Assembly: GCA_035399845.1 (NCBI GenBank)
Contig: DAOPJV010000020.1
Location: 28,741-92,740 of the forward strand
From: ECT2AJA-110-A sp035399845
Lineage (GTDB): Bacteria; Planctomycetota; Phycisphaerae; UBA1845; UTPLA1
Direction of reading: 5' to 3'
DNA: 64,000 nt
Positions 1-10,247 of the stretch are shown here, piece by piece (within the stretch, counting starts at the first letter, position 1; each line of letters opens with the position of its first letter). The translations under genes and the position numbers were made by a program. The notes below the pieces were generated by a model. It was not told the DNA's origin. It saw only the letters and a list, made by a program, of their open reading frames with translations, and did not search any database.

Positions 1-371
1 CGTCCTGTCGATCAACTGACTCATGGCGACGTAGCTTAACGGGATCCAACACGTAAGTCGCCGGTCCCGCGATGCGGGAATCCGGTCGGCGCAGCGCCGA
101 CCTCAGCCCGCAGCGCCGGAGAAGGCGTGACGTGACGCCCGGATCCTGTGGAAAAATGTAACAAACGCCTGACCGATTGCGTTGCGTGGGCCCCGGCGCC
201 TACAATCCACCACAAACACACGGCGTCGTCGCCGGTCGTGTTGGGCCCCATTGCTGATCCAATCCACTGACCCAGGCACAACGGGGGCGCGACGTATTGA
301 AATCTCGACGGTCATAGTCGCCGTCGGCGGGCCGACGTTGGGCCATTGCGGATGTGACGAGGCTGAACGAC
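1..371. other. Left-edge intergenic region
   Basis: No complete gene is visible. On the minus strand an ATG at 24-22 opens a frame reading M-S-Q-L-I-D-R-T that runs off the left edge, so a leftward gene may start here, but eight codons cannot identify it. On the plus strand a possible sigma-70-like promoter (TTGCGT 177-182, 18-nt spacer, TACAAT 201-206) lies about 165 nt before the response regulator. Confidence 0.3.
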
Positions 372-776
372 ATGATGACCTGGATCCCGGACACATCGCT
401 GAAGATTCTCCTGATCGACGATGACGACGTCGATGGCGAACTGCTCCGCATCTACCTTCAGAAGATCTCCCATCTGATCGAATTCAGGCACTGCACGCGG
501 GAACAGGAGGCGCTGGACGTCGTGACCGACAACGCCTTTGACCTGATCTTCGTCGACAATCGCCTCAGCCTGTGGACGGGCTCGGAAATGCTGGCGGCCC
601 TGCGGGATCAGGGCTACAACGGACCGGCGGTGCTCTACACGGGCCACATGGAGGAAGTCAGCGCGAACCGCCTTCGCAGCCTGAAATGCCTGGATTTCCT
701 CGAAAAAGGGGACGTAAACGTCAACACGCTGCGATCGACGATCGAGTCAGCCATGGGCCGCGCCGACACGAACTGA
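372..776 (+). CDS. Single-domain response regulator
   Basis: A 134-residue protein made only of a receiver (REC) domain, with no DNA-binding or enzymatic output domain. Visible marks are the acidic run IDDDD after the first beta strand (about residues 15-19), the phospho-acceptor Asp62 in FVDN, the switch Thr90 in LYTG, and Lys112 in LEKGD. Stand-alone REC proteins usually act through protein-protein contact or in a phosphorelay. I chose ATG 372 because GAGG at 359-362 is a usable ribosome site; a GTG at 354 in the same frame would add six residues. No kinase is adjacent. The nearest is the PAS kinase at 7639, whose phosphorylation site looks altered. The family is clear and the partner is unknown. 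Confidence 0.85.
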   Translation: MMTWIPDTSLKILLIDDDDVDGELLRIYLQKISHLIEFRHCTREQEALDVVTDNAFDLIFVDNRLSLWTGSEMLAALRDQGYNGPAVLYTGHMEEVSANRLRSLKCLDFLEKGDVNVNTLRSTIESAMGRADTN

Positions 777-795
777 GCCGGAAGGCGACACATCA

Positions 796-2406
<1,611 letters not shown>

Positions 2407-2573
2407 GCCGCGAAGGATAGCGGATTCGGCTCGGGCCTCCAAAACCCGGGCGTCGGCGCGAGACAATTGCCCGGCTTCCCCGGCGGAAGTACGATCCTGA
2501 GGATCCTGCGCCGGGCGCCGATTGGCCGGAACCCGCGCGCAATGTCCCCATTTTCGAATAGAGGAGGGCCGCC

Positions 2574-4781
2574 ATGCTGACTCGATTGTTCCTCGCGTTC
2601 GCGCTGATCCCGTCTGTCGTCGCATTCGCCGACGCGCCGAAGGATCTCGCGAGTCTCTTTCCGAAAGACACGCTGGTCTACGGCTACAGCGCCGGCGCCG
2701 ACGCTTCGGAGGTCATGGCCAAAGACACGTCCTTTGGGCGCCTCATGGCCGAGCCGGAAGTCCGGCGATTCACAACCACAGTCTTCAGGGCGATCGACGA
2801 ACTGATTCGGAAGGAATCCCGCGGGGAAGGCGTCCCATCGGAGATGATCGACGGCGCGATACGTGTTCTCGACGCCCTCTGGAGCCGTCCCGCGGCCCTC
2901 GGCGTGATCGACTTTGAAGTCGGACCGGCGGGCCCCCGAATCGACGCAGCACTAGTCTGCCACGTCGGCAAAGACGCCGAAAAACTCGCCGACGATATCA
3001 ACACGCTGATTCGAATGATGGGCGCCCCGGCGCAGCCGATCGAGTTCGCGGGCAAAACGCTGACGATCCCCGATCCGAATGAAGAGATGGTCCGGCCAAT
3101 GTTCGGCGCCGTCGGCGAGTACTTCGTCATCGTGCACGGCGAGCGCAGCGCGGAAGTCATCCAGCGCATCGAGACCGGCGGCCCCAGCCTGACGGAAAAC
3201 GACTCGCTCATGGCCTGCCGCAGGCGCATCGCCGGCGATGAAAAGACGCGATCGATGGCGATGTTCATCAACATGGATCGCCTCAGCGCGAAGCTCAAGG
3301 CGCTGGCCCTCGACATGGCGGGCCCCGAACAGGCCAACGTTGAAAAAGTCTGCGCCGTCCTCCAGTCGCTCGGCCTGGAGAACCTGAGCGGAATCGCGTG
3401 GGAGTCGCACTATCGCAAAGATGGCTGCTATGACGCCCTCTACTTCCACACCCCCGGCGGCGGTCGCGGTCTCCTCAGCCCAGGCGCCAGGGCGATCACG
3501 GAAGACGATCTGAAGCTGATTCCGAAGAACGCTCGCTGGGCAAGCGCCGCCAACGTCAACCTGGCCGACGCGCTCCGCGCCCTGCTGACTCACGCGAAGT
3601 CGATCGATCCGCAGGTCGCCCAGCAGGTCGACGGTGTCGAGTCCGTCGTGACGGGTGTTGTTGGCGTTCCCCCCGTCGAATTCCTGGAACTCTTCGGCGA
3701 CACCTTCGTGATTTACGATACGCCGAACTCCGGCGGTATCTGGTTTACGGGCGCCGTCGCCATCATCGAGAGCTCCGACGCGGACAAGGCCGAAAAGCAC
3801 GTCCTCCAGACCATCCGCAGCATCGCCTCGATGATCGCCGGGGAAGTCGCGCTGGACGTCAGATCGCAGGAACACGGCAGGTACACGATCCAGTTCGTCA
3901 ATGTCGCGGGCCAGCCGATGCCCTTCGCCCCGGCGTGGGCCAGGCGCGACGGACGAATCATCATGGCGCTCTACCCGCAGATGGTCGCGTCCACACTCGA
4001 TCGACTCGATGAAGGCGACCTGCGCAACACGTCAATCCTCGCCAACGAGGACTTTGACAAGGCGCGTGGCGTCCTCGGCGATCTGGGAACCTCGTTCACC
4101 TACACGAACACGCGGGAAGGCGTGCAGGCCCTCTACCCGCTGGCGCTGATGGTCGGCCAGATGGGCGCCGCGATGGCGCAGGGCGAAGGCGTGAACATCG
4201 ACATCTCCGCCATGCCCTCCCTGCGAACGCTCGAAAAGCACATCCACGGCCAGACGCAGTTCACGCAGTGCGACAGCGACGGAACGCTGATCTCGGGGTA
4301 CGGTTCGATTCCCTTCGGCGTCAACTCGATGGCGCCGGCGAGCCTGACGCTGGCGCCGATGGCGACGGCCTTCCTCGTGCCGGCCATGTCGGAGTCGCGC
4401 GGCGCCGCCAAACGGACCGTCTGCGCGGCGAACCTCCGCGGTATCGGCCAGGGCCTTTACATCTACGCGCAGGACGATGGCAAGTTCCCGACGGACTTCC
4501 AGACGCTCATCGATTCGAACATTCTCACGCCGGGCGTGTTCTACTGCCCGAGCACGACCTTCGGCCCCGGCGACCCGCTCGATTCGTGCTATGTCCTCGT
4601 TCCGGGCCAGACGACCTACAGCCATCCGGCCAACGTCCTCGCCTATGAACGCCCCGGGAACCAAGACGGCGAAGGCGTCAATGTCCTCTTCCAGGATGGA
4701 CACGTGCAGCTCCTGAGTATCGAAGAATTCGAGCAGCGGCTGGCGGAAACCAAGGCGCGGCTCGAAAAGAAGGGCCTCTGA
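2574..4781 (+). CDS. Secreted protein with C-terminal pseudopilin-like domain
   Basis: A 735-residue exported protein with N-terminal signal peptide (LTRLFLAFALIPSVVAFA, then DAPK). A strong GAGGAGG ribosome site precedes the ATG. Residues of about 30-590 form a large domain I do not recognise. From about residue 595 the protein reads like the part of planctomycete type II pseudopilins that follows the membrane helix: PAMSESRGAAKRTVCAANLRGIGQGLYIYAQDDGKFP, conserved cysteines, and a C-terminal GVNVLFQDGHVQLL. In the usual H-X9-DG motif the first residue is His; here that position is Asp. The pseudopilin part lacks its normal N-terminal methylation/helix signal because it sits inside a longer chain. 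The function is unknown. A hairpin and tRNA-Ser follow. Confidence 0.75.
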   Translation: MLTRLFLAFALIPSVVAFADAPKDLASLFPKDTLVYGYSAGADASEVMAKDTSFGRLMAEPEVRRFTTTVFRAIDELIRKESRGEGVPSEMIDGAIRVLDALWSRPAALGVIDFEVGPAGPRIDAALVCHVGKDAEKLADDINTLIRMMGAPAQPIEFAGKTLTIPDPNEEMVRPMFGAVGEYFVIVHGERSAEVIQRIETGGPSLTENDSLMACRRRIAGDEKTRSMAMFINMDRLSAKLKALALDMAGPEQANVEKVCAVLQSLGLENLSGIAWESHYRKDGCYDALYFHTPGGGRGLLSPGARAITEDDLKLIPKNARWASAANVNLADALRALLTHAKSIDPQVAQQVDGVESVVTGVVGVPPVEFLELFGDTFVIYDTPNSGGIWFTGAVAIIESSDADKAEKHVLQTIRSIASMIAGEVALDVRSQEHGRYTIQFVNVAGQPMPFAPAWARRDGRIIMALYPQMVASTLDRLDEGDLRNTSILANEDFDKARGVLGDLGTSFTYTNTREGVQALYPLALMVGQMGAAMAQGEGVNIDISAMPSLRTLEKHIHGQTQFTQCDSDGTLISGYGSIPFGVNSMAPASLTLAPMATAFLVPAMSESRGAAKRTVCAANLRGIGQGLYIYAQDDGKFPTDFQTLIDSNILTPGVFYCPSTTFGPGDPLDSCYVLVPGQTTYSHPANVLAYERPGNQDGEGVNVLFQDGHVQLLSIEEFEQRLAETKARLEKKGL

Positions 4782-4799
4782 TCCGAATGACTGCCGCGA

Positions 4800-4849
4800 T
4801 CGCGACGACGGGCAATTTCCGCATATCCGCGAACTTGCCCGCGTCGCGA
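4800..4849 (+). terminator. Long hairpin downstream of the 2574 gene, overlapping the tRNA promoter
   Basis: TCGCGACGACGGGCAA (4800-4815) pairs with TTGCCCGCGTCGCGA (4835-4849) with a single bulged base and a 19-nt loop. It starts 19 nt after the stop codon of the preceding gene, which is terminator placement, but there is no run of T after it. The right arm contains the likely -35 element of the tRNA-Ser promoter, so the structure could insulate the tRNA from readthrough. Confidence 0.5.
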
Positions 4850-4861
4850 CGCCGTTATAAT
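4835..4861 (+). promoter_or_regulatory. Probable promoter of tRNA-Ser
   Basis: TTGCCC (4835-4840), a 15-nt spacer (16 if read as CTTGCC), then a perfect TATAAT at 4856-4861. The mature tRNA begins 36 nt downstream. Confidence 0.6.
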
Positions 4862-4896
4862 ACCTCGTCCACCGGCGGCGACGTCGCCGGCGGCCT

Positions 4897-4981
4897 GGAG
4901 AGATGGCCGAGTGGTTTAAGGCGGCGGTCTTGAAAACCGCTGTATCGAAAGATACCGGGGGTTCGAATCCCTCTCTCTCCG
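4897..4981 (+). tRNA. tRNA-Ser (anticodon UGA)
   Basis: Class II tRNA of 85 nt. Acceptor stem GGAGAGA (4897-4903) pairs with TCTCTCC (4974-4980), with discriminator base G at 4981. The anticodon stem GCGGT/ACCGC carries loop CTTGAAA, giving anticodon TGA. A long variable arm (TATC-GAAA-GATA) typical of serine tRNAs is followed by the T-arm GGGGG-TTCGAAT-CCC. CCA is not encoded. Confidence 0.96.
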
Positions 4982-5124
4982 TTCTTCAGGCGGGCGATTC
5001 GCCGACCGGCGCCAGCCAGGATTCCTCCAGTCAGTGCGCAGCTCCCGATCTCCGGATACGTCAGCGGCGTTCCGCGGATCGTGTCCGCCGGACAGCGCGC
5101 GAGCCTCAACACATGCGGGGCCCC

Positions 5125-6570
5125 ATGAAACGAATTTCCATTTCGATTCTCATTCTGCTTTGCCTGCTCACCTTCAGTCGCCAGGAAGTCGCCGGCGACG
5201 GACCGACGAGCGCGCCGTCCCCTGACTCGAAGCGCCTGGAGACCGATCCGAAACTCGCCGCCGAGGTCCGGGCCGAAATGCGGCGCTGCTGGCGCGACTA
5301 CAAGACCTACGCCTGGGGCTACGACGTCCTGCTCCCGATCTCCAGACGCGGCCACAACTGGTACGACCACTCCCTGGGCATCTCCCCTTTCGACGCCTAC
5401 AGCTCACTTGTCGTCATGGGATTCGACGAGGAAGCCAAAGAGATCGAGCAATACGCGTTGGCCATGGACTGGGACAAGGATGTCTATGTCCAGGTGTTTG
5501 AGGTCAACATCCGCATCCTCGGCGGTCTGCTCTCGATGTACCACTACAGCGGCAATCCCGCGATTCTCGCCAAGGCCCGCGACTTCGCCGATCGCCTGCT
5601 CCCGGCCTTCAAAACGCCGACCGGCATCCCCACGCACTCCGTCAATCTGCGCACCGGCAAGACAGCCGGGAATCGAGGACAGGGAACGGGTGAAGTCGTC
5701 AACGTCGCACAGGCCGCCACGTACTTGTTTGAGTTTGGAATCCTGAGCTACTACACGTCCGACGCGAAATACTACCATGCGGCGAAGACCGCCACGCTCG
5801 CCATCTACAATCGACGCTCAAAGATCGGTCTCATCGGGGATCGCATCAATGTTCAGACGGGCGAGTGGGCGGGCCGATGGAGCCATCTCCAGGCCGGCGT
5901 CGACGCTTATTACGAGTATCTCTACAAGAGCTGGATGCTCTTTCCGGATCCCGAAATCAAGGCGGCCTGGGACCAGAGCATCGCGAAGATCGACCAGTAC
6001 CTTGCGGACACCCGCGGCGACAAGGTCTACTACGCAATTGTCGACATGGATTCGGGCGAGGTGCAGAAGCGCTCCGTCACACTCTACGACGCCTTCTTCC
6101 CGGCGGTCCAGGCGATCTCGGGACACGTCGAGGCGGCGGAGAAAAACCAGCGGACCTGGCACTGGCTCTGGAAGAAGTACGGCATGCTTCCAACGCAATA
6201 CCGCTACGATACCGGAGAGCTGGAGTGGGGCCATTACGACCTGAACCCGGAGATCATCGAGTCCGCCTACTACCTGCATCAGATCACGGGCAAGCCGGAG
6301 TACCTGGAGATGATCCGCGCCTACTGGGCCGATCTGAAGAAATACTGCAGGGATGACGTCGGATTCCATTCCATCGACGATGTCCGCACGAAGAAGCCCA
6401 AGGACTACATGCCGACGTTCTTCTTTGCCGAGACGCTGAAGTACCTCTACATCACGTTCTCCGGGAAGGACACGTTCGACTTTCAGGCCCACGTCTTCAA
6501 CACAGAGGCGCACACGTTTCGAAAGGATCAGTTCGATCCGAAAGAGGCAAAGAAGCGGCTCGGATACTGA
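5125..6570 (+). CDS. Glycoside hydrolase family 47 (alpha-1,2-mannosidase type)
   Basis: A 481-residue exported member of GH47, the family of calcium-dependent, inverting alpha-1,2-mannosidases known mainly from eukaryotic N-glycan trimming and rarer in bacteria. It shows a signal peptide (MKRISISILILLCLLTFS), the family's DHSLGISPFDAYSSLVVMG block, FEVNIRILGGLLS near residue 125, the LNPEIIESAYYLHQITG block near residue 375, and the C-terminal TFFFAETLKYLYITF and VFNTEAH, where Thr460 is the usual calcium ligand. All landmark blocks are present, so it is probably active. ATG 5125 starts the signal peptide directly; ATG 5113 would add four residues. It stands alone between tRNA-Ser and a small ferredoxin-like gene. 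Its natural glycan is unknown. Confidence 0.88.
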   Translation: MKRISISILILLCLLTFSRQEVAGDGPTSAPSPDSKRLETDPKLAAEVRAEMRRCWRDYKTYAWGYDVLLPISRRGHNWYDHSLGISPFDAYSSLVVMGFDEEAKEIEQYALAMDWDKDVYVQVFEVNIRILGGLLSMYHYSGNPAILAKARDFADRLLPAFKTPTGIPTHSVNLRTGKTAGNRGQGTGEVVNVAQAATYLFEFGILSYYTSDAKYYHAAKTATLAIYNRRSKIGLIGDRINVQTGEWAGRWSHLQAGVDAYYEYLYKSWMLFPDPEIKAAWDQSIAKIDQYLADTRGDKVYYAIVDMDSGEVQKRSVTLYDAFFPAVQAISGHVEAAEKNQRTWHWLWKKYGMLPTQYRYDTGELEWGHYDLNPEIIESAYYLHQITGKPEYLEMIRAYWADLKKYCRDDVGFHSIDDVRTKKPKDYMPTFFFAETLKYLYITFSGKDTFDFQAHVFNTEAHTFRKDQFDPKEAKKRLGY

Positions 6571-6656
6571 GCGACCTCCTCGACGCGAAACGGCGTCGAT
6601 GACGACGCCCACGTTTCAACGACAACGCGCCGAAGCGCCGCACATTGGGAGGCCCC

Positions 6657-6965
6657 ATGGATCAATTGTCCCACGACCGCGCCCCGCAGAACGCCGAAGG
6701 CGACTTCTACACGATTCAATGCTGCCTCGCGTGTTGCGCTCCGCATCACGAAGCGCCGGATCTGATGAACGACGACACCGACGTGTCTGACCAATGCTAC
6801 TTCCGCCGCCAGCCGCGCAACGACATGGAACTCGAACAGGCGATCAACGCCGTCTGCGTCTCCTGCATCGAATCACTTCGCTACGCGGGGCGCGACCCGC
6901 GAGTCATCGCCCGGCTCAAAGCGGCGGACTGCGGACACTTGTGCGACTTTCCCGATTCGCAGTGA
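6657..6965 (+). CDS. Small cysteine-rich ferredoxin-like protein
   Basis: A 102-residue protein rich in cysteine near its N-terminus (TIQCCLACCAPHHEAPDLM) with further Cys in DQCYFRRQP and near the C-terminus (ADCGHLC). The order CCLxC-x-P...APDL...CYxxRQP...A.....RYAG.DP.VI.RL resembles small proteins usually annotated as ferredoxin in Planctomycetota and relatives. Whether a cluster is bound cannot be read from sequence. GGGAGG (6647-6652) sits 4 nt before ATG 6657, which decides the start over an in-frame TTG at 6645. Confidence 0.7.
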   Translation: MDQLSHDRAPQNAEGDFYTIQCCLACCAPHHEAPDLMNDDTDVSDQCYFRRQPRNDMELEQAINAVCVSCIESLRYAGRDPRVIARLKAADCGHLCDFPDSQ

Positions 6966-7217
6966 TCGCGCCAGGCGCAGAACGCGCCCATTCAACCGCC
7001 AACCCTGACGTCACGCGTCACGGCGCATCCCCCGTTGCGGCGACGGCCGCGTCGTGCGTTCGATCCACGCGACCGGCTCAACCATTCCCGCAGACGAGGC
7101 GCGTCCGGCGTTTATTTTTCTCGCGCAATACAAGCAGGGAAAACGCCGCGATTCGCAGGAAGACGGCCCCACAACTGTCGGCGCTCCATGCGGAAAAGCG
7201 TGCAACCCAGCAATAAT

Positions 7218-7241
7218 CCAATTGTCTATATAGACCATTGG
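7218..7241. promoter_or_regulatory. 24-bp palindrome, operator-like
   Basis: The 12-bp core GTCTATATAGAC is a perfect palindrome. It is flanked by CCAAT on the left and ATTGG on the right, so 22 of 24 positions pair, with one mismatched pair. It lies 46 nt before the ATG of the small frame at 7288. The symmetry fits a site for a dimeric repressor; the regulator is unknown. Confidence 0.5.
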
Positions 7242-7287
7242 AAAATCGCCGCTTGCATCCATACAGTGAATATTGGAGAGTGCCTAA

Positions 7288-7530
7288 ATGCAAGACAAAT
7301 CCATTCGCGGCGGAGCCGTGGAATCGTCGTCACATCCTGAGAAGGGCTTTCGTCGCGACGTGTTCGCCAGCCCGAAATCACCTGGCCGCGATCAACGGCG
7401 GAAAATCAATGAAAACACGGCGTCGAACAGCGCGACGACGCCGACACGGGACTGGACATTGAGCAAATTGGTTTCTGACCGCGTACGCTTGAGGAATGCG
7501 ACATACGTCACAGCGCCCTTCGGGCCGTAA
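7288..7530 (+). CDS. Possible small protein, unrecognised
   Basis: An 80-codon frame with a reasonable start: GGAGAG 7 nt before the ATG and the palindrome at 7218 just upstream. The product is basic and polar (rich in Arg, Ser, Thr), with no signal peptide, membrane segment or motif I know. Codon use is not clearly coding, so it may be spurious. Confidence 0.25.
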   Translation: MQDKSIRGGAVESSSHPEKGFRRDVFASPKSPGRDQRRKINENTASNSATTPTRDWTLSKLVSDRVRLRNATYVTAPFGP

Positions 7531-7638
7531 CAGCGACTGTTTCCGTTCCCTGAGCAGCGCGACGCCATTACCCTGAGTCAATGATGAGAATGCCGTAAAC
7601 ACACACGACAAAAAAACAACTCGCGATTGATCGCACGA

Positions 7639-9480
7639 ATGGACCTCGCAACTCCACATTTTACTGACACGTCGGCGCCACGCGCAATTGCAATTGCGGC
7701 GACGATATGCGTTCTGTTGGCGCTTCCGCCGGCGCAGGTGGCCGCGCGGGCGCAGACTGGCGCGATCGCGACGGGCGAATCGGCGCCATCTGTCCCGGGC
7801 CCCGCTCCCCTCGTCTTTGGGTTCGACATGGGGCCGGGGCGCGCGATCGCCGGCGCCGTCGCCATCCTCACTCTTCTCGCGTGGATCGCACATCGGGCCA
7901 TGGACCGTCGGCGGCGCCGCCCGAGTGCGCAGCCCACGACAATCGCGGGAACAGGCGACGACAATCATCCTCGCGACGAATTCACGGAGCCGTTGTTTCA
8001 GGCCGCATTCGACGCGGCGCCGGCCGGCATGCTGATTGTCGACAGGACGGGTCAGATCCAGGTCATGAATCGCCGGTTCGAAACCATGTTCGGCTACGCG
8101 CGCGACGAACTTCGGAATCAACCGATCGAGATGCTCGTACCGCCGGAAATCCGCGAACGACATGTCGGACTCCGTTCAGACTACCTCTCGGCGCCATCTC
8201 CGCGGTACATGGCTCAGGGGCGCGACCTGTTCGGCGTCCGCAGGAACGGCACGGAATTCCCCGTCGAGATTGGCCTGAACCCGATCCGCTATCGCAATGA
8301 CGACGCCGTGCTGTGTGTCGTTCTGGACAGAACAGAGCGACAGCGCGTTGAGCAGCAGACTCGCGGTTTCAACACGCTGATCGAATCTTCGCACGACGCC
8401 ATCATTGGCAAGGACCTCAACGGACGCATCACAAGCTGGAATCGCGGCGCCGAAGTGATTTATGGCTATTCGGCCGCGGAAGCCCTCGGCAAGCACATCG
8501 AGATCATCCTGGCCGACGATCGCGCGAGTGAACTCAGGTCGATCCTGGGGCGCGTATCGCGAGGTGAACATGTCGTTCATTTCGAAACCAGGCGCCGCCG
8601 CAAGGACGGCCGCGCGGTTGCGGTCGACCTGTCGATCTCGCCGGTCCACGACAGTGTCGGTCGCATCGTCGGCGCCATGTCGATTGCCAGGGACATCACG
8701 GAGCGGAATCGCATTGGGGCGGAGCTGGAGCAGTGCGCCGAAGCGCTTCGCTCCAGCAATTTCGCCATGCAGCGATTCGCTCATGTCGCACTGGACAATC
8801 ACGAATCGGGCAGGACGCCACAGACGAGCGTCTCTCATTTGCTGACCCGGATGTTCGGCGACAACGTCGGCGAGGCGACAAAAGCGGAGATCGACGGCAT
8901 TCTTGAGCGGACAGAGGAACTGGCGAATCTGGTTGACAAAGTCCTGGCGTACTCCCGCGCCGACAATCTGTCGCTCCGTCGGGAGACCGTCGATGCGCAG
9001 GAAATCGTCAGCGATGTGATTCGGGCGCTCGCGCCGCCGCCCCTGATCGATGTCCGGATCGACGAGGCGCTGCCCGTCGTCCAGTACGACCCACTGCAGT
9101 TCCGCCAGATATTTGAGAACCTCCTCTCAAACGCGATCCTCCATCTGGGCAAACCCAGCGGCGAAGTTGTCGTGTCCTGCCAGCGGCGGAACCAGATGCA
9201 CCAGTTCACGATCAGGGACAACGGTGTCGGTATCCCCCAATCGCAGCTCGATCGCCTCTTCAATCATGCGATCCCGGCGGAATCGACGGACAATCAGGAT
9301 TCACGGGGACTCGGCATGGCGATTGTCGTCCGCATCGTCGAACGCCACGGCGGTCGCGTGCAGGTGCTATCCCGCGCCGGCGCCGGCGCCGAAGTGAACT
9401 TCACTGTCCCGATCGTGGACGCCGCGCTGGCGCCGCCGAGACAATCTCAGCCAGGCAAGGTGATACCGTCAGACGGATGA
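7639..9480 (+). CDS. Membrane PAS-PAS histidine kinase with altered phosphorylation site
   Basis: A 613-residue sensor kinase-like protein. Two hydrophobic segments lie near residues 13-35 and 65-85. PAS domain 1 spans about 115-240 (FQAAFDAAPAGMLIVDRTG...MNRRFETMFGY) and PAS domain 2 about 248-360 (IESSHDAIIGKDLNGRITSWNRGAEVIYGY). A dimerisation/H-box region lies at 375-445 and an HATPase domain with the N-box FENLLSNA, DNGVGIP and a GLGMAIV G2 box at about 470-600. Aligned by eye with the usual FAYVASHDLQEP box, this one reads FAHVALDNHESG: the acceptor His is Asp386 and a His sits two residues later (388). It may not autophosphorylate normally. ATG 7639 was preferred to TTG 7627. The end overlaps the converging gene by 12 bp. 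Confidence 0.82.
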   Translation: MDLATPHFTDTSAPRAIAIAATICVLLALPPAQVAARAQTGAIATGESAPSVPGPAPLVFGFDMGPGRAIAGAVAILTLLAWIAHRAMDRRRRRPSAQPTTIAGTGDDNHPRDEFTEPLFQAAFDAAPAGMLIVDRTGQIQVMNRRFETMFGYARDELRNQPIEMLVPPEIRERHVGLRSDYLSAPSPRYMAQGRDLFGVRRNGTEFPVEIGLNPIRYRNDDAVLCVVLDRTERQRVEQQTRGFNTLIESSHDAIIGKDLNGRITSWNRGAEVIYGYSAAEALGKHIEIILADDRASELRSILGRVSRGEHVVHFETRRRRKDGRAVAVDLSISPVHDSVGRIVGAMSIARDITERNRIGAELEQCAEALRSSNFAMQRFAHVALDNHESGRTPQTSVSHLLTRMFGDNVGEATKAEIDGILERTEELANLVDKVLAYSRADNLSLRRETVDAQEIVSDVIRALAPPPLIDVRIDEALPVVQYDPLQFRQIFENLLSNAILHLGKPSGEVVVSCQRRNQMHQFTIRDNGVGIPQSQLDRLFNHAIPAESTDNQDSRGLGMAIVVRIVERHGGRVQVLSRAGAGAEVNFTVPIVDAALAPPRQSQPGKVIPSDG

Positions 9481-10029
9481 CGATGGACGCGCGGCAATCG
9501 ATGGCTCGTTGCCAGCCATTGCGGCGCCGCATTCGGGGCAGACGCCCGAGGCGTTGCCGCGGAGATCGTACCCGCACAACCGACAGAGAATCTCGCCGCG
9601 CCGGCGGCGCCGTCGCACGGTCTCGCGTAGCGCAAACATGATCGGGTAGATTCCCGTCAGCACGGCAATCCAGATGCAGGAGACGCTGACGCAGGTATAG
9701 GAGATCAGCGGGCCCGAATACTCGAGGGAGGTCCCAAAGGCGCCGTGGTCGTAGTGTAGCACAGGCTCGATGCCCGCCTTGTGGCGACGATATCGCACGC
9801 CTGGAAAAAGACGGGCGTTGAAATCGACTTTCACGCCATCATCGTCTTCCTCGATGAACTCGCGGTTGATGATGAATCGAAGCTCGCCGGAATCGAAGCG
9901 AAGCGCAACGTGATTGGCGGCGGGATTGCTCCCCCATTCCGTTCGATACAACTGTCGGCTTCCGGGCGCATACGCCCCTACCAACGCCACCAACGCAATC
10001 GTAAGAAGGATCAGTCGTACGGCCCGCAT
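9469..10029 (-). CDS. Membrane protein with C-terminal zinc ribbon
   Basis: A 186-residue protein with an N-terminal hydrophobic segment (residues 4-21), a middle soluble region, a second hydrophobic segment near 110-130 and a C-terminal CRLCGYDLRGNASGVCPEC: two CxxC knuckles that should bind zinc. This CxxCxYDLxG zinc ribbon joined to membrane helices is common in planctomycete genomes, and a second example lies at 48745. No function is established. It converges on and overlaps the kinase gene by 12 bp. Confidence 0.75.
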   Translation of the reverse strand: MRAVRLILLTIALVALVGAYAPGSRQLYRTEWGSNPAANHVALRFDSGELRFIINREFIEEDDDGVKVDFNARLFPGVRYRRHKAGIEPVLHYDHGAFGTSLEYSGPLISYTCVSVSCIWIAVLTGIYPIMFALRETVRRRRRRGEILCRLCGYDLRGNASGVCPECGAAMAGNEPSIAARPSSSV

Positions 10030-10164
10030 CCCGGAATTCTACTGGAACGCTTCCCGGGATTGAAATCAATGCTCGATGCAAGTTGCTCAGATCGCCCCGG
10101 CGTTTCGTCAGGCGCAATTCCGCCTGTCAGAGCCCGGGACTCCGCCTCGCGGCGTAAAACTAAG

Positions 10165-10201
10165 AAAGCGTCGAGACCCGCTTGGGGATTCTCGACGCTT
10201 T
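10165..10201 (-). terminator. Perfect 11-bp inverted repeat, possible terminator
   Basis: AAAGCGTCGAG (10165-10175) and CTCGACGCTTT (10191-10201) are perfect inverted repeats around a 15-nt loop. It lies about 135 nt beyond the nrdJ stop codon in the direction of nrdJ transcription. The minus-strand sequence after it (CTTAGTTTTA) is only moderately U-rich. Confidence 0.45.
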
Positions 10202-10247
10202 CCGGAGGGGAAAGAAGCCGTGCCTTTTCGACCTCCTGGTCGCTGGA

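Larger units (their letters stand above)
6966..7638. other. Long intergenic stretch with lower GC
   Basis: About 670 nt between the ferredoxin-like gene and the PAS kinase, visibly richer in A/T than its surroundings between 7110 and 7300. It holds a near-perfect 24-bp palindrome and one weak small reading frame, listed separately. I see no RNA gene or known regulatory fold in the rest. Confidence 0.5.
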
